A stretch of 64,000 bases of DNA from Oxytricha trifallax (taxonomy: Eukaryota; Ciliophora; Spirotrichea; Sporadotrichida; Oxytrichidae): contig ARYC01004044.1 of NCBI GenBank assembly GCA_000711775.1, positions 1-64,000 of the forward strand. The letters run 5' to 3'. Of the stretch, positions 11,531 through 24,113 are shown one piece after another (the first letter of the stretch is position 1; every line of letters starts with the position of its first letter). The notes beneath the pieces were generated by a model. It was given only the letters and a program-made list of their open reading frames with translations. It was not told the DNA's origin and ran no database searches. The position numbers and the translations under genes are program-made.

Positions 11531-12666
11531 GAAAACCATAACTTGTTACATGTTTTTAATAATGAATAATTAAAGATATTAGATTTAAAATTAAAATAAA
11601 TCAAACTCAATCAAATGAGTTATTGCTCATAAATTAAAATTAGCTCATAAAACTATGTCTAGGCTTCGGAAAATTTGCCAAACCCAAATTAATGGTATTT
11701 ATATACAAAAAAGAATGATAATTTATTCTTAACATGATTGAGTTATTTTTATTTTTATAATTTTAATAATTAAAAAATGGCAATGATCAAGGATATTTTT
11801 GAATCTTACAAGATAATTTTAGGTAATTGTATAAATCATTTATCATATTAAATCTATCCTCTAGGTGTCTATAGTTTGCTAATTGATTTTGGTTGTGGTA
11901 ATGCTGTGACCTGGAATTTATGGTCACGGAGTATTTGAATCTTTCTAAATTTAATTATTAAAAATTCCTTATCAATTATTTTATACCAAAATAAGTTAAA
12001 GAAGCAATGAGCTACAGCCAGCATATTTAATAGTAATTAACTTAATATATAATCTTAAAGTCAGTGAGAACATATAGTTAATCCTTAAAAAATTTTTGAA
12101 AATTTGGAAAATTATTAAGTTTTTTAATTAAACTTACATCAAGAGAGTCTTCATAAGGCATATAAAGTGTATATGTTTAGCTTTAATAATTTTATTAAAA
12201 TTAATTAATAATAACTTACGATTCTCATAATTGTTTTATTATGTTATCTGTTTTGTGATAATCAAGTTCCATTTCTCTATTTTTTCCTCTAAGTTTTTTT
12301 TAATAAAAAATCCTATCCTAAATTTTCACTCTTTCTATAAATAAATATAATTTTTATTGTATATTTGAGTTATTAAGTATAAATAGTTTATAGTCATTTA
12401 AAAATGTTACAATTGACTTGAAATCCTAAGTTTAAATCATAAATTTACTCAATAATGACCAAAGCGTGATAGAAATGGCATAATTTAACTTAGCTCTAGA
12501 TTATGAAATTAGAGAGAAGTCCCAACTTAAAAGCAAAGAGTAATGACTCATATTTATATTTGTCAAAAAGTCTTAAATAAAAGGAATTATAAAAGAAATG
12601 GAAAAATAGAAAGGAAGTGATCAAATTACCTTGTATGCAAGCCAAATTTTTTAGCATTGTGATATA

Positions 12667-13017
12667 TTGCAGCTAAGTTTACACTTTATAACAACTAAAA
12701 TGAAACTCAAAATTGATAAGTTATCTGAAGGGTGTTATACTTACTTTAAATTTGGTGGTTTGTACAAATGCTTTGAAAGAAAAGAACGAACAAAAGTATA
12801 TAGTAGCCAGCTAGAGCTGAAACTTCACTTTCAAATACATAAAGCAGACAAGATTTTATCCTCTTGCCTATACTTCCCATGTAAATTTATTGCTTTAAAA
12901 ATTTACTTAGGAAGCAACTATACTAGAGTTATATTCAATATTAGCAAATTAATAGGAGCTAGAAGATTTATGGTAACTCGAGAACGAGGCTTAATCACTT
13001 CTTATAATAGCAAGTAA
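12667..13017 (+). pseudogene. Possible TBE zinc-finger (57-kDa) remnant
   Basis: A 116-codon frame contains YSSQLELKLHFQIH preceded by a Cys, similar to the finger YSTEQSLKRHIKEIH of TBE copy 2. A second pair of Cys residues (CLYFPC) follows. The position downstream of the 22-kDa relic is where the zinc-finger/kinase gene should be. Only one finger is near-recognisable and its Cys spacing is altered. The assignment depends on context and is tentative. Confidence 0.38.
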
Positions 13018-13750
13018 ATCTCATGGTACCAGAAACTTAGCCAATAAAGAATGTGAAGATTAATCTGCAACTGAATCAATTTCAAAAGTATATTTCAAGC
13101 CACAGATATAACCTAAAGTTTGCAGCAATTTAGAAATACAAAAGCTTTAGGTTGTTAGCCTTACTTTTACTTAATATTATTAGATAGAGAATTGATTGAC
13201 TTAGGGATAAGAATAAATCTTAATAGAGTTTAGGTAAATCAAGAAAGTAAGAATAAAGGCTATTTTAAAGTACATAAATTTTAGTCACAGGAGAATGACT
13301 CTATGATAAAGTTTTGAACTTCATCAACATTTCAAGCTTATGCAATTACTTCAGTCTCAGAAAATAACGGACTATAATTGCTTAAGGTCCCTATGTTGAC
13401 AATTCTTATCTAATTCTAGGAAACAGATAATTTGATTCAAGAAGATATATTCCAAATTATACCCTGCATTCATACTCACCAATATCTTGCTCTTGTTGAA
13501 TGAAACTTGCATAAAAGATTCATTCAAAAATTAAGCCATAAATATCTAAATTCAGAAAATATCAAAGTTAGTTTTAAGGGGAGTCTTTCGGCTTTTATTA
13601 CCGAAATTAAGTATTCCAATATGACAAATAAAATTTGTAGTGATGAATTGCTGTTTTTTATACCATACCTATATACTACTAGTAGAGGTAATGTACTAAA
13701 GGGTTCCTAATAGCAAGATATTATTTACTTGATTATAATTTTGAGCGAGG

Positions 13751-15267
13751 TCATTACAGTGCTCAAATTTTTTGTTTGAAACAAGCAATTATTACTGCAT
13801 TGAAAAATGTCAAAAACATTTAAACAACAGAATTATTTTAAGGGTATCTAGATGATTCTATTCCTCCTTATTTTTAGTGCATGAATTATGATTATCAATA
13901 ATTAATTTTCGATTATAAAGATAAATTTTACTAAAAATTATTGAATAGTTAAGATAAAATAAATATTAAACAATTAATGACATGATATTGATTTTAAATT
14001 TATTATCAAAATATAAAATAATAACTATTTTATATGATTTTTCAAAGTTCAATATCCATTTTGATGTCTTGCTGTAAACATATATAGGAGTTATTAGTTT
14101 ACAATATTCCGTGAAGTTCTAGTCTTGGGTTATTTAAGATTCCGATTTATAATTTACTAATCTTAATATTACTTAGATTTACAAGTAAACGATTAAATAA
14201 TAATTAAGTGTTGATTATAAAATTATATATTAAGTAATATATATTTAAAATAGTTATTATAAGGAAATATGAATAAATTAATATACACAATATAATATAT
14301 GGTCTAAGTTTTTAATTAAAGATAAATTTAAATTCAACCATATAGCATTAATCTTCGCATGAATAACTAATGTAAATATTAATAATATAAGAATAAAATA
14401 TGTAAAGATTGGATGTTGTAAAATTCTAGTAAAAGTATATAAAAGACTATGTTTTAATATAGACTAGACATCAAATAAATTTGGTGTTATTAATAGGTAT
14501 TTATTTAATGAAATTCGAACTCTTATCATTTAAATTTTATTGATGAATAATACCATATGAACTTATGAAATTTAATGGTTTTACGTCATATTATGAACAA
14601 AAATAAATAAAAATCAAAGTTTTCATCTTTTACTTAACGCAATTATTACCTTGATATTCTACATTAGACTTTGAAGGAAAACATTAAAAATAAATAAATT
14701 ATCTAACCAAAAATAATTCCTAAAAATAACTATAAGAAATGCTATAGATTAATGTTTAATAAGAAAGAATAAATATAAAATGCGGAGTCTTTGTAATGAA
14801 AAATTCATTCTTTTTATTCATATAGACAGTTCAGTTAAAAAAGTTATAATAATGAGTGATATAGATAATAATCCTAATAAAAATGGAAAATTCTAATTCT
14901 ATAGAATTGTAATAGTATTTTTATTTTAAATGATATGTTAAAATAAATCTGAAGTATATAAATAACACTCAAATTCAGAATTTCTATTATAAAATTTTGA
15001 AAAATAGATTTAATAATATTTTCAAATAATAATTAAAGAAGAATAATAAGTATTTATGTAATAATTAAATTTTTAAAAAAGAGATAAAAATAAAATTATT
15101 ATTAAGATTATAATTTATATATATGAAAAATTTTAATATAATAATAAGGCAGGAAATAAAAATGTGAATGAGCCAATTAAAATAAAAAAATTATTCTTAT
15201 TTTCAAGAAATGAATATAAAAATGAAATATAATTTATAAAAAAAAAATAAAGAAAGTCAAGTTATAT
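13751..15267. other. AT-rich spacer, nothing recognised
   Basis: Extremely AT-rich, with many A- and T-runs. No gene-like frame or repeat could be supported. Confidence 0.55.
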
Positions 15268-15946
15268 TCAGTAAAAATAGTTAATAAATCGTGAATTAAA
15301 TAATCATTAAATACATAGAAATATAAATATAATCATACTCATATATTTTTTATAATTTATTTTTAGAAATTTGGTTGATTTATTCAATTAATTTATATTC
15401 TGTGGGACCAAGTAGTAAAAGTTATTTATTTTTGTTGCTTGGTCCCAATATTAATATATTTAAATAAAATTTAAATTTATAAATAAAATATTTAAGAATT
15501 TATAGCAAAAGTGTAATTATTTATCTACAAACATTAAATGTAATTTATTGCAGTTAAAATGAATAAATTAATTATGCAAATATTTCTATTTAAAGTATCT
15601 AAATTTAAAACCTAATTATTTTTCTATGTCTAAAATTATAAAATTGTCAAAACAAAGAATTATAAATAAATTACATTTAATGTTTGTAGATAAATAATTA
15701 CACTTTTGCTATAAATTCTTAAATATTTTATTTATAAATTTAAATTTTATTTAAATATATTAATATTGGGACCAAGCAACAAAAATAAATAACTTTTACT
15801 ACTTGGTCCCACAGCATATAAATTAATTGATTAAATCAAACAAATTTCTAAAAATAAATTATAAAAAATATATGAGTATGATTATATTTATATTTCTATG
15901 TATTTAATGATTATTTAATTCACGATTTATTAACTATTTTTACTGA
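15268..15946. repeat. 679-bp palindromic (snap-back) element
   Basis: Left arm 15268-15549 and right arm 15665-15946 are nearly perfect inverted copies of about 282 bp around a spacer of about 115 bp. Each arm also contains its own smaller hairpin: tgggaccaag and cttggtccca at 15403-15447, and the mirror of this in the right arm. The ends read tcagtaaaaatag and ctatttttactga. There is no ORF. The near-identity of the arms implies a recent origin or gene conversion between arms. A target duplication was not found. Confidence 0.88.
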
Positions 15947-16099
15947 TTATTTAAATATTACTCTAACATATAGGATAATGATCAATTATTTTAATAAAAT
16001 ATATTATAATAATTTGATAAGCGGTATAACATTCAAATAAATACAATACTTAAATTAAAGTAAATGTTCGATATATTAAATGGATTCTTAGATAATGAA

Positions 16100-16800
16100 T
16101 GAACTTTAAAACGAACATAATTATAAACTATTTGGCTTAGATACTTACAATCTTATAAAACCATTAAGCGATACCAAAATGTTGAAATTTGTAAGAGTCA
16201 TTATAAAAAAGAAAAGAATTGTGCATATAATAGTTGGTGTCTCAAATACAATATTTAAATTCAAGCATAAAAAATATTTGTCATTTGTATGAGAGAATTT
16301 GTACTATTATTCACACTTATATATTTGCACTATACAATACTAAAATAGAAAATGTCCTCCAATCCTTGAACGTCCAAAGAATTGAAATTTGTAAAAGTTG
16401 ATATAAAAAAGAAATGAACTGGGCATAAGATAGTTGGAGTCTCATACACTTTTTTTTAATTCAAGCATAAAAAATATTTACCATTTGTTTGAGAGAATTT
16501 GAACTCTTATTCATTATTACTTTACAATTCTACGCAGGTTGAAAAGGTCTACTATTTAAATGTCCAAGGATTCCGTCGATTCTTAAATCCATAAACATGA
16601 ATGAAAGTCTATGAATTTATTGTAGTTTAAAAATGTTGTTAGTTCTCAACTCAATTTAAGCATTAAAGTTTCTTTAAATGCCATGCTCTTTGTTATTTTT
16701 TTGGTTATTTTGACTAATAAAAACATTGCTTTTCAATTAAATGCAGGTCAAAAAAGACAACTATTTTAATGTCCAAGGATTCCGTCAATTCTTGCATGGT
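16100..16800. repeat. 180-bp satellite scrap joined to degenerate ~207-bp repeats
   Basis: Positions 16106-16185 (acttacaatcttataaaacc, attaagcgatacc) match the 180-bp satellite unit found at 41907-47045. Directly after it, 16190-16320 is repeated at 16395-16520 (shared words ttgaaatttgtaa, ttcaagcataaaaaatattt, tgagagaattt). A second block at 16537-16590 recurs at 16744-16797 (aatgtccaaggattccgtc). The period is about 205-208 bp with roughly 15-20% divergence by eye. This looks like an old tandem array that starts from, or was joined to, satellite DNA. Confidence 0.66.
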
Positions 16801-17763
16801 TGCAGAATAAAATAAAATATAAATATTTGATTTCTTGATGATATTAAGATAATTATTTAAAGATTTTATCTTTTGTAGTGTTTTGACAATCCTTGTTATA
16901 AGATAATGAATGATTTAAAAAGATTGTAAAGATTTAAGTGTTAAAGATTAGTCTATAGATATTTTTGAGGTTTTGAAAAAGTGGATTTTTCTAATGTAAA
17001 TTATAGTCGACAAGTAATATAATAATAATATATGTTTAATATTTTCTTGCTAATTAATTATTTTAAAAAATTTATCTTATTTTTATTTGATATTTTTTTT
17101 ATTTTTATATGTTATATACTGAAGATCATTATGATTCGTTTTTCCATTTACTTTGTTTATTTTATCGTTGATAAGTTTATGCAAATTTAATAAGTTTTGT
17201 TCTGTATTTTATTGCTGAAACAATCCCTCAGTATCTATAAATTTTAAAAATATTTTATTTATATATTAAAAATTAAATATGAGTTTTACTTTCTTTGAAA
17301 AATCATTCATTGCTCTTATTAACTCATTCTTGGCACTTTATTGATAATAAGCATAATTTATTGGCTTTCTCTTTTGACATTTGACACTTTCTTTTTTCTA
17401 TTTCTTTATACAATTGATATTTATCATTTAACAATAAATAATATGTGCGTTTTTTATACAGATTTTTATTAATAAGATCAATATAATGAAGTTGTTAAAT
17501 TATTCTTGAATAGTTCCTTTTTCTTTGTAAAAGATTTACAATATTCATATATTACAGGATGCCCTGTATTATGGGTGTTTATCTTACATTCTTTTGCTGC
17601 TTGAAGAGTTGTTAAAAAAATTATTTACAAAGCTATAAATTATAAGCAAGCACTTCTTTTTTTACCTTCTATTTATATTCTATGAATATCTTAAGTTAAA
17701 GTTGTCTAACATAAATACTTCAATAAATTTAATTTTAGAATTAAAATTTATATAAATTCAATA
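16801..17763. other. AT-rich spacer, nothing recognised
   Basis: No gene-like frame, tandem repeat or long inverted repeat was seen. Confidence 0.5.
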
Positions 17764-18814
17764 ATATTAATCTAGTATAATCAAAATGAGAAAACTGTTA
17801 AAATCAAATCAAAAATGCAAGCAAATATAATTATGTTCATATCAAAATACATTAGTAGAAAAAAACAGTCTCTTATTTGAATTAGGATTAAGTATTTGCT
17901 TATATATATCTTTAATTAAAATAACAAACATGGAAATAATTAATTTTTAATTTAATCACTTTTTCTGATTCATTTCTATTTTAGGGCTTGTCTTATATGT
18001 CTAGCATTTATACTCATTGTTGCAACTTTTCTTGTCTGTTTTTTGTAAAAAAATTTAGATATCTTCAGGGTATCTTCCTTTAGCTATCTTCAGGATATCT
18101 TCCTTAAAAAAATTAAAAAATGGAATTTTTATAGTAGTAATAACAACAGTAGCAGTAATAACAACAATAGCAGTAGATTTAACAAAAGCAATAATAAAAT
18201 CAATAAAACTTACTGTTCTGCTGAAATTTTAGAAAATTTCAGAAATTTAAAATTTGTAATTTAGTTGTTATTTTCATCACTATCTTCATCCTCATCTTCA
18301 TTATCAACATACTCAAAACATGAATTTAGAAAATTGGATTTTTTTAGAAAAATCCTAGAACAGTAAGTATTATTGATTTTATTATTGCTATTGTTAAATC
18401 TACTACTATTGCTATTGTTGTTACTATTGTTGTTATTACTGCTATAAAAATTCCATTTTTTAATTTTTTTAAGGAAGATATCCTGAAGATAGCTAAAGGA
18501 AGATACCCTGAAGATATCTAAATTTTTTTGACAAAAAACAGACAAGAAAAGTTGCAACAATGAGTATAAATGCTAGACATATAAGACAAGCCCTAAAATA
18601 GAAATGAATCAAAAAAAGTGATTAAATTAAAAATTAATTATTTCCATGTTTGTTATTTTAATTAAAGATATTTATAAGAAAATACTTAATCCTAATTCAA
18701 ATAAGAGACTGTTTTTTTTCTGCTAATGTATTTTGATATGAACATAATTATATTTGCTTGCATTTTTGATTTGATTTTAACAGTTTTCTCATTTTGATTA
18801 TACTAGATTAATAA
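17764..18814. repeat. 1.05-kb palindromic element with Asn/Asp-rich ORF
   Basis: Left arm 17764-18220 and right arm about 18352-18814 are inverted copies of roughly 455 bp with few differences, around a centre of about 130 bp. Within each arm is a smaller direct repeat (gatatcttc and tagctatcttc words, near 18060 and 18085) and an Asn/Ser codon-repeat tract. On the minus strand a frame from 18560 to 18261 would encode about 99 residues with an Asn/Ser-rich middle and an Asp/Glu tail (NEDEDEDSDENNN). In the ciliate code that frame runs on into the other arm, so it is probably a product of the repeat, not a gene. No terminal duplication was identified. Confidence 0.85.
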
Positions 18815-19507
18815 TAATGGCAGCATGTATCATTCTTTATATTAAAAAATAATAATTATTCGTATATATTATTCTAAAATTCCTAATTCTGCCTATGATA
18901 GAGCTAATTAGTTTTATGTTAATTATGAATAATCAATTGAAATTAATAAATAATTGATTAATTCGTTTAAATTTGTCATTTTTAACCTGAATTTATTTTT
19001 TTGATTAGTTTTCGAGTTTATTAATAAATTTTGATTTATAATATTTAATTTAATAAATACTATTGAATTAAAATCTGAAGTTTATTTTAACTAATTAAAA
19101 TTGGTTAGAACAATTTCATCAAATTATTTTATCTTTACAATATATTTTCTATTAAATAATTTATTATTTACAATATCAATATGTGTGTGTATAGTATTAA
19201 TAGGATAATAGATTAAGAATGAAAAAGAATATTTACAATTAGTCTTTATAATATGCTTTATTGATTTAAATCGACTTTAATTTCCCTTGATTGACAATGA
19301 AGGAATTTATAGTTATTTAACTGGACTTAAACAGATTGTTAATATAATATTTTCTATTATCTTCCAAAGCTAGTACAAAGGTTACTAAATGAAAATTTAT
19401 AGGAATCATAAATACATCAACCAATTACATAAGATAGTATAAAATTAGCTTAAACGATCATTATAGAATATTTTTAATTCTTTGTAAACTCATATATATA
19501 TATAAAC
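18815..19507. other. AT-rich spacer, nothing recognised
   Basis: Contains only short simple repeats such as (TA)n near 19492-19503. No coding or structural signal. Confidence 0.5.
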
Positions 19508-19897
19508 ATGTTTAAATCTATTGGTTTCATCAAGAACCCATTTGAATATAAAAAGAGTTTAATATAGTATCAACCAATAAAATCAATGAAACCATCATTA
19601 TCTTCTGTAGATATAGATCTGAAAACTAATATAGCTGACTTACTTGAGTCTAAGCAAAATCCAGCTCATAATACCAATCAATAATCAGGTAGAGTTGAAA
19701 TAACCAAAGTGAAAGTATTCGCAAGAATAGTTTTCAAAATATATCTAAAAAAGATAGAAAGAAATTGTTTTTTAACTTTCAATTTTAAAAGTAATATAAA
19801 AGCCTTAGATAGTGTTTTTCAAAGTATCTATATAAGTTTAGACAACACAACGATGTCAATTCTATTTCAGAATGCTAAGAGCCTAGACATACAGTGA
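19508..19897 (+). CDS. 129-aa ORF, product unknown
   Basis: ATG 19508 opens a 130-codon frame ending at TGA 19895-19897, with only two in-frame TAA/TAG codons read as Gln. Composition is balanced for a protein in this genome: SSVDIDLKTNIADLLESKQN, a short polar linker, then a mixed basic and hydrophobic region with FARIVFKIYLKKIERN and ALDSVFQSIYISLDNTTMS. No signal peptide, transmembrane segment or known domain is apparent. Flanks are AT-rich with no companion gene. It could be a small germline-limited gene or a single-segment macronuclear gene. No homolog recognised. Confidence 0.48.
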
Positions 19898-21311
19898 CAA
19901 AAAATAACCCCAATAATCATCTAGGTAGATATGATTAATTTAGATAAATTGCTTAAGTTAACTAGAATACTCTATTATTAAAAGTAGCTTCACGAAGATT
20001 TTACTTGTATTTATCTATGATTAATTTTAACTTTAATTTATTTCAATTTAATATTTTTTATAGTAGATGTTTATTATTCCTTAAATTACACATATACACA
20101 TTTATTTAATTAATTAAGAAGCAATATTGTTAATTAAAGCATCTTTTATGAAATTATATATTCCTAGCTAACACTTCTTTAATATTTTCACCAAATAATA
20201 ATCTCATAATTATTATAATTGTCATACTTAACTAAATAATTCTTTTTAAACTTTCTAAATCTCACCTATCTCATAATTCAATCTCTCTTTCAAGTGTCTC
20301 TACTGTGTTGATTAAACCAATAATGGTAACATTTCTTATCATATTTTTACTTAATCAATATATGTAATAGGTAGCTTTAATTAGTTGAAAATTTAATTAA
20401 ATTAATAACAATTCTGAATGTATCGAGTATTCATATACTCCAATTTCCTTTAGAAATCTCGATTGCCTTAACAAGCGAGAAAAGTGCTTGTCTTTTGGTA
20501 TATTCAATTATCTCACGTCTTTCCGTCCCATATAAATTAAATATATATTATAAAGCAAATGAATTATATAATATTGATTTAGTCTTAATTGAATGACATT
20601 TTAAAAGGAGTGAGAATAATATGTAAAAAAGCATTACTTTACGAATATTCAATAGGAAATTATAAGAGTTAGTAGCAGTTAACATAATATCGCAGATCTT
20701 CATAAAACCTTAAGCCCTATATTTAAAGTTGATTAAAATAATTTCATTAAAAAACTATTATTATATATTTTCTATCGATTTTCCTTCATTCTTTGATATT
20801 TAAAATATTGCTTCTTAAATGTTAAATATATTTATTCAAATTACATAAACAATTCTAATTAAAATAAAGATTTAAAATTATGAAATTTAAGCAATTTAAA
20901 TATAATAAATTACTATTGTAGTATAAAATATTATTAAATTTTTAAAATTAATAAAGCTTTATAATTTTATGTGTTAAATTTCAAAGCTTTTTATTAATAA
21001 TCCTGTCATCAAGGACACCAAGTCAATTTGATAAAGAAGCAACTATAACTATAAAAATGATGTATAAATAGTTAATACTATTAACTTTCACTAATAGCTT
21101 CAATAATATCTGAATATATAATTATTGTCAAGGATTTATTATTATATGTGTCTTTTTTAATAAGGGCTTTTTATCAAAAATAAAAAGATAATAGCATAAT
21201 ATTTCATTTAATTTTAACCTATTCTATTCTTATAACGATTAAATAGAAGCCTTTATCAATAATTATCACTAATTTATTATAGGAAGAATATAAATAAGTT
21301 TTATTTAATGT
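19898..21311. other. AT-rich spacer, nothing recognised
   Basis: No gene-like frame, repeat or structure could be supported in this 1.4-kb stretch. Confidence 0.5.
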
Positions 21312-21314
21312 GAA

Positions 21315-21900
21315 GGAATTATATTTTAGTACTGATAAGAAGATAAAACGGGAGTTTAGCAGCGCTTAAGAAACACTTTGATGAGCTCAATGATTTAGTC
21401 AAAGATTAAATGGGAGCTATGAAGACAGTCAGTAAAATGGACTTCAATCACGCGTTTTAATTGATAGATAGCGTAATAATGGGAATCATTATCTAGAATC
21501 ACCTTGAATTGAAAGGAGAACCAGTCATTCAATTCTTTTCAAATAATTTCATAAACATTCTGAGATACTGCATGATGTTTAACCTAGAAATAGGATTCAA
21601 CAAAATTGAAATTAGAAAATTAGGTAAATTAATATAAAGCAAAGAAGAGATGAACATTTGAGAAGAGAAACTCCTTGCTATGGAAATAAGCGGATAAGAG
21701 ATAGACACTGAACAAATCAACAATGACCTTCAAGAAGAAAGGGGAGAAGTGAAAGTGCAGAGGAATGAATGGTGAGTTGAACTGGAAAAGCAATAAATAA
21801 GGACGAAGATCAGCTTTGATAGCTAATAAATGAGATATGGGAGCAGAACGATGCATATTTAGTGATGACTCATAGTTATAAAGTTTGATAGAAACCCAAC
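21315..21900 (+). pseudogene. Gene-like frame crossed by in-frame TGAs
   Basis: One frame stays protein-like for nearly 200 codons in the ciliate code. It begins AALKKHFDELNDLVKDQMGA, continues through a hydrophobic-polar segment (FNHAFQLIDSVIMGIIIQNH, then FINILRYCMMFNLEIGFNK) and ends in a highly charged, probably coiled-coil stretch (EIDTEQINNDLQEERGEVK). In-frame TGA codons interrupt it at several places, yet the coding character resumes in the same frame each time. Either TGA is decoded here or the gene has decayed by substitution and not by indels. It is on the same strand as the next two frames and may once have been one gene with them. No family recognised. Confidence 0.48.
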
Positions 21901-22328
21901 AAACCTCCAGCAAAGATAGTGAGGGAGCTATTAACAACCAATTGAAAGAAATAGCCAGAAGAGGAAATTTATGGATGGCAAGGTTGAGACATAGCATGAG
22001 AGAAGAAATTAAAAGAATGAGAGGAGAATGCAGAGTAGGATGCTGCACTCGACTTACAACTCAGATTTCACAGATTATGCTTCTTATATATATATTCTAT
22101 GCATTTTAATTAGCCTACAGGTATTTACTACTACTTATACAACTTCTTCTATCAAAAATAATTTAGTAATTTAATATATCATTAAATATTTTTGCTTCTA
22201 GATACTTTTTTCATTTCCTATTTAATTTTTCTATTTAACTATAGCTATTGATAAAAACCCTAGAGTTATTTTTTATCAATAGTTGTTAATTTAAATATAA
22301 TTTAGATAAAATAAATTTAATAAGCAAA

Positions 22329-22790
22329 TAAGAATATGAGTCTTCTTCAAACAATGTTTAGTATTGATAATGATAATGAATAATCTATACATATGCTAAA
22401 GTTATAAATAAATTGAATGAAAGTGAAACCCCATTAGGAAAAACGCTTTAGGTAGATGATAATAATATGTAATAGATTAAGCTTATTAATAGGAATGAGA
22501 TTAGAAGAGATAGGCTGGAAGTCAACAATAGCCCGTTTGTCACATTTTAAGCAATTACTTCAGAGAATAAATTAAGCAGCTATGAACTCTCACAGTAAAT
22601 TTAAATTGAGATTGAGCAGAAAGAGGCTGTGCTGATTGTATTTGATAGCACGCTAGCAGTATGAATTTCAATATTAAAAGCTGAAAATAATGCTCTCAAC
22701 ATAGTCCTGCCGCCTACTGTACAATCTCAAATTTTGCATTTACTGGGAATAAACCATAGAACATAATAAGCAACATAATAAGCTTATTAT
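22329..22790 (+). pseudogene. Gene-like frame, unknown product
   Basis: An ATG at 22336 starts a short frame (MSLLQTMFSIDNDNEQ). A second frame, from about 22384, then carries the protein-like sequence: INKLNESETPLGKTLQVDDN, later SPFVTFQAITSENKLSSYEL, IEQKEAVLIVFDSTLAV and, after one in-frame TGA, ALNIVLPPTVQSQILHLLGI. Gln codons TAA and TAG are frequent. The mixture of Pro, Gly, Asp and hydrophobic residues is unlike translated AT-rich spacer. The combination of one frame change and one TGA suggests a decayed gene. No family recognised. Confidence 0.45.
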
Positions 22791-23022
22791 TGAGTAGCAT
22801 TTCATAGAAAGTGCAATTATGGGATCCTAAACTAATTGAAGCCTTGTTCGGTGGAATTATTTAAATTGTGCTTCACTTGGTTTTTTAGCAATCAGAGTAG
22901 TATATTTAAATAAGTTTAGAAATTGCCTTTTTAATCTACGATGAATCTGTGTACCCGCCTATAAAAATGGGTTTATTCTTAAAGTTAGGCTTTAATTAAT
23001 CTATTAAAAAATTTAATATTAA

Positions 23023-23501
23023 ATGCTTGTTTAACTTCGAAAATAAATTTTACAGTCGAATTAGTGGATGAATGAGATCTTGAGGCTCTCCAAGTATAAT
23101 CATTCTAGAGTCTTTTAAAATTCATATCAGCCTCTAGTAAACTTCACAAAGAAGTATTCCTCATCTCGGGATAAACGAGAAATGCAATTGGGCATTGATT
23201 GGTCAAACATTGGAACATGAGTGATTCTTTATTATTTGGAGGGGAGTTTCCAAAATTATTTTTGAACTTTCAGAATCACTCTTCTCGCAAGCTAATATGC
23301 CTAAAGCTAAATACTAATGAGCACTTGGGCACACATTAAATCATCTCAAACCCTGATTCGATAATGGCATTTGATGACCCCGATTTCTTCTGGTATCGAG
23401 AGGACTCCTTGCGTATTCCTTTTGAACTTAAAGCTTTTATCTGGCTATCAAGGCATCTCAATTGTAACTAGTTATTGCTAGTCATCCTAAATCGTTGTTG
23501 A
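23023..23501 (+). pseudogene. Two abutting gene-like frames, probably one broken gene
   Basis: Frame one, 23023-23220, 65 residues, contains WMNEILRLSKYNHSRVFQNS and ends at TGA 23218-23220. Frame two, 23217-23501, 94 residues, starts at an ATG that overlaps that stop as ATGA. It contains LLFGGEFPKLFLNFQNHSS and SIMAFDDPDFFWYREDSLRI. Both have normal protein composition and are adjacent, so a single-base indel in one ancestral gene is the simplest explanation. A WYR-plus-charge motif in frame two loosely resembles LLWYRKSRDNFHK in the minus-strand ORF at 25278-25713. A C9 run follows at about 23512-23519. Function unknown. Confidence 0.5.
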
Positions 23502-23765
23502 AGAAAGTGTCCCCCCCCCTCATATTAAGTTTTTATTTTAGTCATATGATGAAGTAGTAGATTAACCTATTGGACTATTAGTCCAAGCTCTTTATCTAAA
23601 AAATAATGTAATACATTCTATGCTATCTTCAAAACTGATAGTCACAAAAATGTTAGTATAATTGTTTGTCGTATCACTTATGAAGTTGATATTATTAAAA
23701 ATACATAAAAAATAGGTAAAATAGAGAAAACTTAATACAGAATGAAATCATTCTATTTATAACAG

Positions 23766-24113
23766 TCATGAATTTGATATTTTACTAATTTTTATGAAAA
23801 ATGCAGTAGCTTAAAGTTTACTAGATAACTAATTAAAAATTTATAGTAAAAACTACTACTAGACTGATTCAGTGTTGGGGGTTATTGGAGTTTCTATTTT
23901 AATTATTCTTACATTTTTAGTGTTATAATTAAATGAGTCTAGGATCTGTAGTTGTTATTCTTCCTGCAAACAAGTATTATGCGCTGCATTCTACCCATTA
24001 AGTGTCTGCTGCAACATCCTATGGGTGTTATGTGAGTGATACTTCTGGGCTATTGCGTTTGCATTTCTCTTTCTTATCTCTTTTGTTATTGACTTTTTGG
24101 CTAATGAAATCAT
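23766..24113 (-). CDS. 115-aa ORF, product unknown
   Basis: Minus-strand ATG 24113 to TGA 23766-23768, 116 codons in the ciliate code. The N-terminal 75 residues look like a protein: basic helix-like MISLAKKSITKEIRKRNANA, then HNTHRMLQQTLNGQNAAHNT and Gln-rich LQEEQQLQILDSFNYN, followed by IKIETPITPNTESV. The last 30 residues are low in complexity. A competing frame over the same DNA also looks protein-like, so the choice of frame is uncertain. No domain recognised. Confidence 0.33.

Larger units (their letters stand above)
9850..13750 (+). mobile_element. Ancient TBE-family transposon relic
   Basis: Three blocks in the order and orientation of TBE copy 2 (42696-46620) are recognisable: transposase-like sequence on plus (10050-10690), 22-kDa-like sequence on minus (10900-11530) and a zinc-finger-like frame on plus (12667-13017). 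The overall span, about 3.9 kb, also matches. Telomere-like C4A4 ends are no longer visible, so both borders are approximate. Divergence from the two young copies is high at the protein level and indels are frequent, so this insertion is much older. The region 13018-13750 may hold the decayed kinase part but shows no kinase motif. Confidence 0.62.

Noticed and set aside
21629-22048. Minus-strand open frame of about 139 codons read with standard stops
   Set aside because: It is antisense to the better plus-strand frame and its composition (Leu/Ser/Phe-rich) is that of a reverse-strand shadow.
23512-23519. C-run as an element end
   Set aside because: No inverted partner or duplication nearby; homopolymer only.
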